Assembly (NCBI GenBank): GCA_017390475.1
Contig: JAFPBO010000016.1
Span: 1 to 64,000, forward strand
Source of the DNA: Loktanella sp.
Lineage (GTDB): Bacteria > Pseudomonadota > Alphaproteobacteria > Rhodobacterales > Rhodobacteraceae
Reading direction: 5' to 3'
Length of the DNA stretch: 64,000 bases
Below the pieces are notes generated by a model, which was not told the origin of the DNA, ran no database searches, and saw only the letters and a list, made by a program, of their open reading frames with translations. This document shows positions 35,263-44,357 of this stretch, piece by piece (within the stretch, counting starts at the first letter, position 1; every line of letters starts with the position of its first letter). Position numbers and translations under genes: made by a program.

Positions 35263-35889
35263 TCACCGCGCGGGTTTCCCCGCGACGGGCTGGCTGGCGT
35301 AGTAGATGACGTCTTCGGTGAAATATTGATAGCTGTCGGCATTGTCGATGGCGCGCACCGGATCGATGCTGGCCATCGCAGCACAGGCTTGCCTTGTATA
35401 GCAATGATCCGCCGTCCGCGCGACCGTGTTGAAATGCGACATTTCATGCACGATCGTGCCGACCGCCGTGCCGTTGTCGCTGGCCGTGGTGCCGGGCTTT
35501 AACGCTTGCAGCGGGATCATGTTGAAAAAGCCAGGGCACAGATAGATACGATAGGGTTCATACGGATAGACCCATGCATATTCGCCGCTGCTGCATCCGT
35601 CATCGCGGGCGGTATCGCATTGCGTGACCACGGCACCGCTGCGAAACGCCGTCACAATCGCCTTGAGATTGGCGCGCACGGTTTCAGCGTTATGTTCGCT
35701 ATAGCTGCCGAACCAGCGCGCATATTCGGGGGTATCACCGACAGCAGCAGCAGCCTTGATCGTCAGCGATTTGGCCTGATCCAGCGTTTCGCGCACCATG
35801 GCTGCCTGGCTGACATCACAGCCCGGGGTGGCCTGCGCCATAGCCATCTGTCCAAAGACCAGAAAAATCAAAACCACAGCAAGGCGCAT
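35263..35889 (-). CDS. Exported Asp-zincin metallopeptidase (M35-like)
   Basis: Predicted secreted zinc peptidase of the lysine-specific metalloendopeptidase/M35 type, 208 residues. It has a signal peptide (MRLAVVLIFLVFGQMAMAQA) and the zinc site GTIVHEMSHFNTVA (HExxH near residue 148), with the third ligand and final motif in DNADSYQYFTEDV, which is typical for Asp-zincins. Six cysteines fit a disulfide-bonded secreted protein. The ATG at 35889 lies four bases past the alaX stop. A periplasmic or extracellular proteolytic role is inferred; substrate is unknown. Confidence 0.82.
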   Translation of the reverse strand: MRLAVVLIFLVFGQMAMAQATPGCDVSQAAMVRETLDQAKSLTIKAAAAVGDTPEYARWFGSYSEHNAETVRANLKAIVTAFRSGAVVTQCDTARDDGCSSGEYAWVYPYEPYRIYLCPGFFNMIPLQALKPGTTASDNGTAVGTIVHEMSHFNTVARTADHCYTRQACAAMASIDPVRAIDNADSYQYFTEDVIYYASQPVAGKPAR

Positions 35890-35893
35890 CGCG

Positions 35894-36610
35894 TTACTCC
35901 AGATGCAGATAGACGCGCCGGTTCTGGCGGCCTTTCTTTTCGATTTTGCCCAACCGGACGCGCCCGATCTCGGACGTATTGGCAACATGGGTGCCACCGC
36001 AGGGTTGCAGATCAGCGGTTTCGTCGCCCAGACCGATCCGCACCAACCGGACCTGCCCCGATCCGCGCGGTGGCTGCACCGACATGGTTTTCACCAGATC
36101 AGGCTGTGCGTCCAGTTCGGCATCGCTGATCCATTCAGTCGTCACATGCATGTTGCAACCGATCAGCTGGTTCAGCGCCTCTTGCAGGGCGTCTTTATCC
36201 TCTGGTGCTTCGGCCATGTCGAAATCCAGCCGCCCCTTGTCCGCCGCGATCGACCCGCCGGTGACCGGCAAAGGGATCACGACCGACAGCAGATGCAGCG
36301 CCGTATGCACCCGCATATGCCGGTGACGGCGATCCCAGTTCAGCTTTTGCTGCACCTGCTGGCCGACACCGGGCAGCGGCGCAGGTTCGGCTGGCAACAG
36401 GACGATGGTATTACCCGAACCTTTGACACTGGTCGCGATTTCCAGACTGGCCCCCTGCCAGGACAATACCCCGCTGTCGCCGGGCTGACCGCCAGAGGTG
36501 GGGTAAAAGATCGTGCTGTCCAGCACGATCCCGCCTTCTTCTGTGATCTCCAGCACGCGGGCCGGTGCGCTGCGCAGATAGGCATCATCACGAAACAGGG
36601 GGTGTGTCAT
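35894..36610 (-). CDS. Alanyl-tRNA editing protein (AlaX type)
   Basis: Free-standing editing domain that removes serine or glycine from mischarged tRNA-Ala, 238 residues. It shows the zinc-binding motifs of the AlaX/ThrRS editing domain: HTALHLLSVV (HxxxH near residue 102-106) and CGGTHVANT (CxxxH near residue 205-209), with RVRLGKIEKKGRQNRRVYL at the end. The N-terminal FYPTSGGQPGDSG is shared with the editing part of alanyl-tRNA synthetase. Its ATG overlaps the end of the channel gene by 23 bases. Confidence 0.92.
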   Translation of the reverse strand: MTHPLFRDDAYLRSAPARVLEITEEGGIVLDSTIFYPTSGGQPGDSGVLSWQGASLEIATSVKGSGNTIVLLPAEPAPLPGVGQQVQQKLNWDRRHRHMRVHTALHLLSVVIPLPVTGGSIAADKGRLDFDMAEAPEDKDALQEALNQLIGCNMHVTTEWISDAELDAQPDLVKTMSVQPPRGSGQVRLVRIGLGDETADLQPCGGTHVANTSEIGRVRLGKIEKKGRQNRRVYLHLE

Positions 36611-38924
36611 CCGATGATCCTTTCAACACGTCGGGGTTACGCAGCCAGATGTCACGCTGGGCAAAGGGGATCTCGATCCCGTTGGCGGCGAATTGTTTGG
36701 CGATTTCATGGTTCATTTCGGATTTGGTGGACAAGACATAATTCACATCCCGCAGGATCGCGCGAATTTCAAACTCCAGCGCATCAGCGCCAAAATTGAT
36801 AAACAAGACCGCAGGCGGCGGGGTCATCACCACCATCGGATGCACCTCGGCGATGCCGCGCAGGATTTCAGTCACCTTGTCTGTGTCGCTGCCATAGGCG
36901 ACGCCCACCGGCACGATCAACCGGCCAACCAGATTGCCGCGGGTCCAGTTCGTCACCTGCCCGCTGACCAGATCGGCATTCGGTACAATCACATCGGTGC
37001 GGTCAAAGGTTTCGATCCTTGTCGAACGCACGGAAATGGCGCGGACATATCCCATCTGGCCGCCCACCTCGATCCAGTCGCCTTCGCTGATCGGGCGTTC
37101 AATCAGCAGAATGATGCCAGAAACGAAGTTCGACACGATGTTCTGCAGGCCAAAACCGATGCCGACCGACAAGGCACCTGCGACGATAGCCAGGTTTGAC
37201 AGATCAATTCCGGCGGATGTGATCGAGATCAAGGCGGCCAGAAAGATCCCGACATAGCCGAAACCGGCGACAACGGCATTCTGCCCGCCAAGATCCAACC
37301 TTGTGCGCGGCATCACATTGCGCCGCAACGTGCCCTGTATGAACCGGGTCAAAAGATAGCCAAGCGCAAAGACGATGGCGAGGGTCAGAAAATCGGTCGG
37401 TGAAATACGGGTTTCACCCAGTGCAAAACCTTCGCGGAACCTGCTCCAGAGTTCAAGGATATCATCGACGCGCGCGCCCCAGATCAGCGCAAAGACCGGC
37501 AGGCTCAGGACATAGACGATGAAACTGATCAGCACCGGCAAAAGCGCTGAAAAGCCTTTGCCATCGCTTTCCTGCGTGCGCGCGGTGCTGACATCCGTCA
37601 CGATGCGTTGCAGCACAAGGATCGCGCCAATCATCGCCAGCGACAGGATCGAAGAGGTCAGCACCGCGCGCCCGGCGGCGGCATAGCCAAGCCCCGACAG
37701 CACCGGCCCGAGCACGGCGACAACCACACAAAACTGACCGATCAGATTTCTGATCCGGCCCGGCGATTCACTCTGATCCTCGCGCGGTTCAGGTTTGGTG
37801 CGGATCAACCGGCCCAACCGCCACAGCAGCAGCCCCAGCAAGGCAAGTGCCGGCCATTCCACCGCTGCTGCCACGCCAGGGCCCATATCCATCGACCCGG
37901 CGGCAGCCGTGAACAAGGTGCCAAACCCCATGACCCAGGCAATCGCTTTCGTAAGCCAGCGCGCGCTGTTGCGGGTCTGCACATCATAGCCCAGATGGCC
38001 GGGCAAGGTGCCATCGATAAAAACCTGCCGCCCCAGCCACCATCCCAGAACCACGGTCATCCCCGCAGCAGGGATCGCCGCGACCACGGCACTGCTGCGC
38101 AGACCGAAGACAGACAGCGTATTTAGCCCCTCGGACAGCGCCAAAAGCCCCGCGAATGACACCAAAAGCTGCAACAAGGACAAAAGAAACAGCCAGACCG
38201 GCAGCAGCAAAGTTGTGCGGTCCGACAGGCGCAGTCGCAACTGCACCAACCAATGCCGCGCATAGCCGACCAGCAGCACCGCCAGCCCAAAGAAGATCAG
38301 CGCGCGTGGCAGATTGCGCTGCAACTGGCCATTGCCCGCCTGCACCTGCACCCCGGCAAATGTTTCCTCGATCACGCCGCGCACAACCTCCCATGTCGCG
38401 GCGGCGGCGGCGGGCATAATGGGCGGGTTCAGCGGCGATGGTCCGCGTTCAAACAAGGCCGCGGTCTGTTGTTGCAGGACCTTGTTGTCCAGTTCGCCGA
38501 TCAATCCATTGGCGCGGGCAAAAGCCTCTTGCGCCAGCACACGCGGTGCCAACAGATCGCTGCGCTGGCGTTCCAGTTCGGCGCGTCTTTCGGCGATGGC
38601 GACGGCTTCTTCGCCGCTTTCAGGTACTGATCCCAAGGCGGCGATCTGTGCATTGATGGTGGAAAGACGGCCTGCATTCAGATTGCTCTGCGACAGGAAA
38701 TAATCACGCCATCCGACCAGTTCGGCGCGCGCCCGCGTCACCGAGAAACCCGTTGGCGCGTCACGCGCTACCAAATCCTCGGCCCGCCTGGCCAATGCCT
38801 CCCACATGTCGGGGTTGTCAAAACTGCTTGCTTGTATGGCAGACGGCTCCTGCGCTGCCGCCATTGCAGGCCAGAGCAGGCTGCAACAAAGCAGCAGCCG
38901 CACAAGGACCGCGCGCAATGTCAT
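36588..38924 (-). CDS. Large mechanosensitive channel, DUF3772-MscS type
   Basis: Inner-membrane mechanosensitive channel of the MscS superfamily, 778 residues. It has a signal peptide (LLCCSLLWPAMAAAQEP), a periplasmic helical DUF3772 region (residues ~30-190), several extra membrane helices, and a C-terminal MscS pore domain: LSVGIGFGLQNIVSNFVSGI forms the pore-lining helix, followed by LIERPISEGDWIEVGGQMGY and VIVPNADLVSGQVTNWTRGN. Such proteins protect against osmotic down-shock. The start overlaps the cysK stop as ATGA. Confidence 0.92.
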   Translation of the reverse strand: MTLRAVLVRLLLCCSLLWPAMAAAQEPSAIQASSFDNPDMWEALARRAEDLVARDAPTGFSVTRARAELVGWRDYFLSQSNLNAGRLSTINAQIAALGSVPESGEEAVAIAERRAELERQRSDLLAPRVLAQEAFARANGLIGELDNKVLQQQTAALFERGPSPLNPPIMPAAAAATWEVVRGVIEETFAGVQVQAGNGQLQRNLPRALIFFGLAVLLVGYARHWLVQLRLRLSDRTTLLLPVWLFLLSLLQLLVSFAGLLALSEGLNTLSVFGLRSSAVVAAIPAAGMTVVLGWWLGRQVFIDGTLPGHLGYDVQTRNSARWLTKAIAWVMGFGTLFTAAAGSMDMGPGVAAAVEWPALALLGLLLWRLGRLIRTKPEPREDQSESPGRIRNLIGQFCVVVAVLGPVLSGLGYAAAGRAVLTSSILSLAMIGAILVLQRIVTDVSTARTQESDGKGFSALLPVLISFIVYVLSLPVFALIWGARVDDILELWSRFREGFALGETRISPTDFLTLAIVFALGYLLTRFIQGTLRRNVMPRTRLDLGGQNAVVAGFGYVGIFLAALISITSAGIDLSNLAIVAGALSVGIGFGLQNIVSNFVSGIILLIERPISEGDWIEVGGQMGYVRAISVRSTRIETFDRTDVIVPNADLVSGQVTNWTRGNLVGRLIVPVGVAYGSDTDKVTEILRGIAEVHPMVVMTPPPAVLFINFGADALEFEIRAILRDVNYVLSTKSEMNHEIAKQFAANGIEIPFAQRDIWLRNPDVLKGSSDDTPPVS

Positions 38925-39952
38925 TCGGTGATCAATACCGACGGCACGCGCGCCTTTTCTTCCAGCCATGCGGGGACGGGCAGCCCTTTTTCACGCATGA
39001 ATGCAGGGTTATAGATCTTGGATTGATAGCGATTGCCGACATCGCACAGGATGGTGACGATGGTATGCCCCGGCCCCAGATCACGCGCCATGCGCACAGC
39101 ACCCGCCATATTGATCGCGGTGGACCCGCCCATGCACAGGCCTTCATGCCGCATCAGATCGTAGATCAGCGGCAACGCCTCTGCATCGCCGATGGAATAG
39201 GAAAAATCGGGCTTCAGCCCTTCCAGATTGGCGGTGATCCGGCCCTGCCCGATCCCTTCGGAGACCGACCCACCCTCAGCCTTCAATTCGCCATGGACAT
39301 AGAAATTATACAGCGCCGATCCTTCGGGATCGGCCAGACCGATCTTGACGCCCTTGGGCTGCAACACCTGCGCCACACCGGCAAGAGTCCCACCTGATCC
39401 AACAGCACAAATAAAACCATCAACCTTGCCGCCGGTCTGATCCCAGATTTCGGGGGCCGTGGTTTCGATATGCGCCTGACGGTTGGCGACATTGTCAAAC
39501 TGATTGGCCCAGATCACGCCATTGGGTTCTGTCTTGCGCAATTCATCGGCCAACCGTTCGGAATAGCGCACGTAATTGTTGGGGTTGCGGTAAGGAGCGG
39601 CTGGCACTTCGACCAGTTTTGCACCGGCCAGCCGCAGCATATCCTTCTTCTCCTGACTTTGGGTTTCAGGAATGACGATCACCGTCTTGAATCCCATGGA
39701 TGACCCCAGCAGCGCCAACCCGATCCCGGTATTGCCTGCGGTGCCTTCGACAATCGTGCCACCGGGGCGCAGATCACCGCGCGCGATGGCATCCTTGATC
39801 ATGAAAAGTGCGGCGCGGTCCTTGACCGATTGGCCGGGGTTCAGAAATTCGGCCTTTCCCAGAATGGTGCAGCCTGTCGCCTCTGAAATCGCACGCAGCT
39901 TGATCAGGGGGGTGTTGCCAATCGTTTCGGCGAAATCATTGCGGATGGTCAT
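38921..39952 (-). CDS. cysK: Cysteine synthase A
   Basis: Pyridoxal-phosphate enzyme that makes cysteine from O-acetylserine and sulfide, 343 residues. The PLP-binding lysine is in NPGQSVKDRAALFMI near residue 43, the phosphate-binding and substrate loops are EGTAGNTGIGLALLG and AVGSGGTLAGVAQVL, and IGNTPLIKL opens the fold. The length is a little above the E. coli enzyme (~323). The ATG at 39952 matches the conserved N-terminus. It is the first gene of an overlapping five-gene minus-strand operon. It gives a route for the sulfate imported by the transporter at 9-13 kb, although the genes are not linked. Confidence 0.92.
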   Translation of the reverse strand: MTIRNDFAETIGNTPLIKLRAISEATGCTILGKAEFLNPGQSVKDRAALFMIKDAIARGDLRPGGTIVEGTAGNTGIGLALLGSSMGFKTVIVIPETQSQEKKDMLRLAGAKLVEVPAAPYRNPNNYVRYSERLADELRKTEPNGVIWANQFDNVANRQAHIETTAPEIWDQTGGKVDGFICAVGSGGTLAGVAQVLQPKGVKIGLADPEGSALYNFYVHGELKAEGGSVSEGIGQGRITANLEGLKPDFSYSIGDAEALPLIYDLMRHEGLCMGGSTAINMAGAVRMARDLGPGHTIVTILCDVGNRYQSKIYNPAFMREKGLPVPAWLEEKARVPSVLITE

Positions 39953-40004
39953 CGGATGGGCCTTTCGTTGCACCCCATCTGTGTAGAACCGCGCCTGCCC
40001 GACA

Positions 40005-41120
40005 TCAACCCATGCCGCGCAGCTCCGCGCGGTGACGCGCCAACCAGTACAGCAGCAAAAGCAGCGGACCGATAGCGACCTCACCACTGTCAGCCAATGC
40101 CATGGCCGCGTCGAAATCCATCGGATGCAGCCGCAGATCCTCGTCCTCGCTGTCCAGCCCACCCAGATAGGCAGTATCGCCCCCCAGATCGCATAGGGCG
40201 ACAAAGGTGTAAAAATAATCTGTCACCGCACCGGGCGACGGATAGTAGGACGCGGCTGGAATCAGCCTGTAGGGCACCACGCCCGCCTCTTCGGCCGTTT
40301 CGCGCATCGCGGCCTGTTCGGGGGTTTCGCGGGCGTCGATCATCCCGGCGACCGGTTCCAGCGTCCAGGGGTTCGGATCGTGGCGCAGCATAGGACCGAC
40401 ACGGACCTGTTCCAGCAACAGCACCCGGTCACGTTGCGGATCATAGGGCAGCACGACGGCGGCATCGGTGCCAATGAAAACCTCGCGCTGCAACACCGGC
40501 GATTTGCTGCCGTCGAAACGGTGATGGCGTATGTCAAAACCCTGAAACCGGAAGAACCCGCCCATCGGTGGCGTGTTCGGCTGGACGCTGATGTCACCCG
40601 GCGCAGGCTGGTGCCGGATCGTGGCCGGCCCGGCCTGCGCGCGGTGGCGGGCCCAGGCGCGGCTTTCGATCATTTTCCACATCTGCCGCAGGCGGGCAGG
40701 ATCGGGCAGCGGGTCCAGTTGCAACAGCTCATCCGCGGCCAGAATGGCAGGAGCCAGATGCGTTTGTTCCCAGACGGCCAGCGACCAGTCGCCGGTGCCC
40801 GAGCGCAGATCGGCGGGCGGCAGATAGGTCTGCACCGCCTGCGACCGCCCGTCCACCTGCACGCGCAGCGTCTGCAACCGATAGCCAAAGGCGCTTTCAT
40901 AGCGGTTCAGCCGGGTAACCGCCTTATCCGGCAGGTCAGGCCAGACCAGCCCCTGCGCCACGCCACCGGGCACCGGCGCGATAAAGGGCACGACATCGCC
41001 CAGCACCGGGAACACCGCATGATCGGGCAACACCGCAGGCACCGGCCCGGGCAATCGGCAGCCTGCAACAGCCGCCATCAATGCTGGCGACATCAGTGTG
41101 CCGTAGGTGAACAAATCCAT
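40005..41120 (-). CDS. Gamma-glutamylcyclotransferase-like domain fused to NUDIX hydrolase
   Basis: A 371-residue two-domain protein. Residues 1 to ~150 resemble AIG2/gamma-glutamylcyclotransferase proteins (FTYGTLMSPALMAAV at the N-terminus; LNRYESAFGY with the conserved glutamate). Residues ~190-371 are an ADP-ribose-pyrophosphatase type NUDIX domain: the box GMIDARETPEQAAMRETAEEAGV has its catalytic REXXEE core intact (here split: RETAEEAG), and the downstream YYPSPGAVTDYFYTFV is typical of this subgroup. Such fusions are seen in Rhodobacterales. The first domain may be a substrate-recognition part; actual substrate unknown. Confidence 0.85.
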   Translation of the reverse strand: MDLFTYGTLMSPALMAAVAGCRLPGPVPAVLPDHAVFPVLGDVVPFIAPVPGGVAQGLVWPDLPDKAVTRLNRYESAFGYRLQTLRVQVDGRSQAVQTYLPPADLRSGTGDWSLAVWEQTHLAPAILAADELLQLDPLPDPARLRQMWKMIESRAWARHRAQAGPATIRHQPAPGDISVQPNTPPMGGFFRFQGFDIRHHRFDGSKSPVLQREVFIGTDAAVVLPYDPQRDRVLLLEQVRVGPMLRHDPNPWTLEPVAGMIDARETPEQAAMRETAEEAGVVPYRLIPAASYYPSPGAVTDYFYTFVALCDLGGDTAYLGGLDSEDEDLRLHPMDFDAAMALADSGEVAIGPLLLLLYWLARHRAELRGMG

Positions 41121-41123
41121 GGG

Positions 41124-41588
41124 TCAGGGACATCTCTTGTCGATGAATTCGGTAATCACGCCACAAATGACTGCACCCAGCAGGATTGTCACGATCAAAG
41201 TGGTATCAAGAAAGCGCGGACTTTCGGCCACCATGATGCCGAAAACAGCAATCGCCCCTTCCATCGGGCCATCATATTGTTGCCGTATTGCCCGCTGGAT
41301 CATGATCGAAAAGCTGACCACCAGAAGGCAAAGAAAGCCGAAAACGAACCCTGCCGTCACCCCGTTCCCGATTGCCGCAACATAGCCCAGCCCGGCGCGG
41401 CGACCCAGATAGGCCCAGCCCAGATAGATCCCGATCAGGATTGCGGCGGGCCGGAAACCGGGCGGCGGCATTGCGCCAAAAAACAACGGGCTGGCCAGCG
41501 TGGCAACATACCAGCCCCATATTGCCAGCATCACCGCGGCCGCCAGCTTGGCTGCGGTGGGCATATCACGCCTGCCCGGAACACTCAT
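41124..41588 (-). CDS. TrgA-family membrane protein
   Basis: A 154-residue membrane protein with four predicted helices, beginning near MPTAAKLAAAVMLAIWGWYV, a start typical for TrgA proteins of Rhodobacter; LGWAYLGRRAGLGYVAAIGN and VVSFSIMIQRAIRQQYDGPM follow. TrgA was named for a locus involved in tellurite resistance; its mechanism is not known. ATG at 41588 is preceded by an AGGGTG site; the internal methionine at MPTAAK is an alternative. It ends three bases before the cyclotransferase-NUDIX gene. Confidence 0.7.
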   Translation of the reverse strand: MSVPGRRDMPTAAKLAAAVMLAIWGWYVATLASPLFFGAMPPPGFRPAAILIGIYLGWAYLGRRAGLGYVAAIGNGVTAGFVFGFLCLLVVSFSIMIQRAIRQQYDGPMEGAIAVFGIMVAESPRFLDTTLIVTILLGAVICGVITEFIDKRCP

Positions 41589-41624
41589 CCCATTCACCCT
41601 TACTCGTCCGGCGCACCGGCATCG

Positions 41625-42833
41625 TCAGGAGGCGCGGGTCACCGTAATCTGCGTTACGTCACAGTTTCCGCTATGGAAGGTGCCCGCGCAAGAGGTCAGG
41701 TAAAAGTTCCACATCCGCCGGAACCTGTCATCAAAACCAAGCGCGGCGACCTGATCCCATTTCGCGTTGAAATCATCATGCCAGCGGCGCAAGGTCTGGC
41801 TATAGCTTTGACCAAATTCGATCGACCCGGCAACCTGCAACCCGGCCTTTTCGATCTGTTCGCGCAGCACCACCGGGCTGGGCAACATCCCGCCCGGGAA
41901 GATGTATTTCTGAATGAAATCAACACCGCGTTTATAGACATGCCAGCGGCGGTGTTCGACCGTTATGATCTGCAAGGTCGCGTTCTTGCCCGGTTTCAGC
42001 CTTTCGCGCAGGGTTTCAAAATACACCGGCCAGTATTTTTCGCCCACAGCCTCGAACATTTCGATACTGGCGATGCCGTCATAGATGCCTTTTTCGTCGC
42101 GGTAATCCTGCATCTTGATTGTGACCATATCGGACAGGCCTGCGTCCGCCATCCGCTTGACCGCATAATCATGCTGTTCGCGGCTGATCGTCAGCCCGGT
42201 CACCCGCAGCCCGCGTTCCTTGGCGGCATATTCGGCGAAACCGCCCCAGCCGCAGCCAATTTCCAGCACGTGATCACCGGGCACAACACCCATCTGATCG
42301 ACCATGCTTTTGTATTTCTCGATCTGGCCAGCTTCCATGCTTTCCTGCCCGGTCACGAATTTGGCCGAGGAATAGGTCATCGTGTCGTCCAGCCACAGCC
42401 GGTAGAAATCATTGCCCAGATCGTAGTGATAGCTGATGTTCTTGCGCGCCTGTTTCTTGGAATTGTTCTGCAGCCAGAACCGCATCTGTTCATAGAACCG
42501 CACAAGGAACTGCCCCGGGAACCCGTCATAGATATGTTCCATGTCGTCATGCATCAGGTCCATGAAGGCCATCAGGTCCGGCGTGGACCACCAGCCATCC
42601 ATGTAAGCCTCGCAAAAACCCAGATCGCCTTCGCGCACGGTGCGGGCAAAGATATCGGCGTTATGCACATGCACTTCGGCGACATATCCGGGCTCTGCCC
42701 CTTCGGCACGGAAATGGCGGCCATCGGGCAAGATGATGTCGATCCGTCCGCGTTTCATGGTTTTGACGGCGTCAAACACATGGGTAAAGTAACGCGGCAG
42801 ATTGGACTGCCCCTCGGTGGTCGTCAGGATCAT
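41625..42833 (-). CDS. cfa: Cyclopropane-fatty-acyl-phospholipid synthase
   Basis: Methyltransferase that adds a methylene from S-adenosylmethionine across double bonds of membrane lipids, 402 residues. The SAM-binding motif I is HVLEIGCGWGGFAEYAA near residue 180; SYHYDLGNDFYRLWLDDTM is the family-specific segment before it, and GLTISREQHDYAVKRM and HRRWHVYKRGVDFIQKYIFP follow. Length is typical. It is divergent from nothing nearby: the photolyase gene lies upstream on the same strand with ~110 bases between. Confidence 0.92.
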   Translation of the reverse strand: MILTTTEGQSNLPRYFTHVFDAVKTMKRGRIDIILPDGRHFRAEGAEPGYVAEVHVHNADIFARTVREGDLGFCEAYMDGWWSTPDLMAFMDLMHDDMEHIYDGFPGQFLVRFYEQMRFWLQNNSKKQARKNISYHYDLGNDFYRLWLDDTMTYSSAKFVTGQESMEAGQIEKYKSMVDQMGVVPGDHVLEIGCGWGGFAEYAAKERGLRVTGLTISREQHDYAVKRMADAGLSDMVTIKMQDYRDEKGIYDGIASIEMFEAVGEKYWPVYFETLRERLKPGKNATLQIITVEHRRWHVYKRGVDFIQKYIFPGGMLPSPVVLREQIEKAGLQVAGSIEFGQSYSQTLRRWHDDFNAKWDQVAALGFDDRFRRMWNFYLTSCAGTFHSGNCDVTQITVTRAS

Positions 42834-42941
42834 TGATGGCCCGTTTCTGATTGCTGTCGTTGAGACTTAATTAACTTGTCTATCAGCGAAGTCACGGCAA
42901 ACAGAGACAAAAAGTTTCTGCCCCATGCGCGCCCCGCCGCT

Positions 42942-44357
42942 TTAAAACCCACGGTTGCTGTAAGCGTCGAGCGCGCGGGTCCGCCCTTGGTCTGGCGCGA
43001 CGACCGGATCAGGATAAGCTGCATCCGGCGACAGGCCCCATGATCGCGGGATCATGTCGAAATAGGCCAGCGCTGTCTGGGACGGCTTCGCGTAATCTTC
43101 GGCCAGCCAGCGTTTGACATAAACGCGGTCCTTGTCAAATTTATCCAACTGCGTGACCGGGTTGAACACCCGGAAATAAGGCGTCGCATCCGGCCCCGAC
43201 CCTGCCGACCATTGCCAACCCATCGCATTGCTGGCGGGGTCCCAGTCGATCAGGCAATCGGCGAACCAGTCCAAACCCACTTTCCAATGCGTCATCAGAT
43301 GTTTGGTCAGGTAAGACGCCACAATCATCCGCCCCCGGTTATGCATCGTGCCGGTGACATACATCTCGCGCATCGCCGCATCGACGAAGCGGATACCGGT
43401 GCGGCCTTGCTGCCAGGCCGCGACCTCTGGTGTCACTTCGGTGTTCCACGGAAAGGCGTCCCAGTCTTCTTTCCAGTTATCCGTCAGAATACGCGGCGTG
43501 TGATGCGCCAGATGATAGGCAAATTCGCGCCAGACGAGTTCTTTCAGGAATACCTCGGCATCATTTTTTCCATCTTCCAAAGCGCGCTTGCCCGCGTGCC
43601 AGCAGACTCGCGGGCTGATTTCGCCAAAGGTCAGGTTTTCCGACAGGTTCGATGTCCCCTTGACCCCCGGCAGATCGCGGTTGGTGACGTAATCGCTGAC
43701 CTTGTGGGCAATGAATTGGCCCAGACGGCTATTGGCGGCATCTTCACCCACCGTGCAATGACTCGCCAGAATATCCGCGCCCCGGTTCATCGCGCGGCGC
43801 AGGTGCCAATCGGCCAGATCATCGCCTTTGGGCCAAGCCTCCGGTGCCGGAATTTTCCCCGGACGCGGCAAAGCATCCGGCACATCATTGCCGCGCACTG
43901 CTTTCCACATCGGTGTGTAAACCTTATAGAAACCACCTGTCTTGGTCTCAACCGTCCAAGGCTCGAACAACAGATGCCCCGCGAAACTCTTGGCCTCGAC
44001 CCCATCGTCCTTCAACGCCGCCTTGACCTTTGTGTCCCGCTCCTTGGCAGGCGTATCATAAAGCCGGGACCAATAGACCGCCCCTGCCCCGGTATCCTTG
44101 ATCAGATCGCGCAAGACATCCAGCGCAGGCCCTTTGCGCAGGATCAACCGACTACCCTGATCGGCCAGCGCCTTGCCGAACACATCCAGCGCCAGTTCCA
44201 GCCGCAGTTTCTGCGCCGCCCCCAGCCCTGCGACCTGATCGTCATGAATGTAGACCGGGATCACCGGCCGCCCTGCATCACAGGCGGCGGTCAGGGCGGG
44301 ATGGTCGGACAGGCGCAGGTCGCGGCGGAACCAGACGATAACGGGTGTTTTGCTCAT
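42942..44357 (-). CDS. phrB: Deoxyribodipyrimidine photolyase
   Basis: Light-dependent enzyme that reverses UV-induced pyrimidine dimers, 471 residues. The N-terminal domain (IVWFRRDLRLSDHPALTAAC) is the antenna-cofactor domain, and the C-terminal FAD domain contains WREFAYHLAHHTPRI, MREMYVTGTMHNRGRMIVAS and WQWSAGSGPDATPYFRVFNP, all hallmarks of class I CPD photolyases. Its ATG overlaps the stop of the upstream aminotransferase gene (ATGA). Light- or singlet-oxygen-dependent control is common in related bacteria, but no promoter was identified here. Confidence 0.94.
   Translation of the reverse strand: MSKTPVIVWFRRDLRLSDHPALTAACDAGRPVIPVYIHDDQVAGLGAAQKLRLELALDVFGKALADQGSRLILRKGPALDVLRDLIKDTGAGAVYWSRLYDTPAKERDTKVKAALKDDGVEAKSFAGHLLFEPWTVETKTGGFYKVYTPMWKAVRGNDVPDALPRPGKIPAPEAWPKGDDLADWHLRRAMNRGADILASHCTVGEDAANSRLGQFIAHKVSDYVTNRDLPGVKGTSNLSENLTFGEISPRVCWHAGKRALEDGKNDAEVFLKELVWREFAYHLAHHTPRILTDNWKEDWDAFPWNTEVTPEVAAWQQGRTGIRFVDAAMREMYVTGTMHNRGRMIVASYLTKHLMTHWKVGLDWFADCLIDWDPASNAMGWQWSAGSGPDATPYFRVFNPVTQLDKFDKDRVYVKRWLAEDYAKPSQTALAYFDMIPRSWGLSPDAAYPDPVVAPDQGRTRALDAYSNRGF

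Noticed and set aside
40380..42836. A ~818-codon open frame on the plus strand opposite the NUDIX, TrgA and cfa genes
   Set aside because: It spans three well-supported genes in antisense and has the His/Gln/Arg-rich bias of a shadow frame.
42834..42941. A possible RpoE-type (TGATCC...TAAGA) promoter between the photolyase and cfa genes
   Set aside because: A TGATAG element is present, but the -10 half and spacing do not match, so it was not called.
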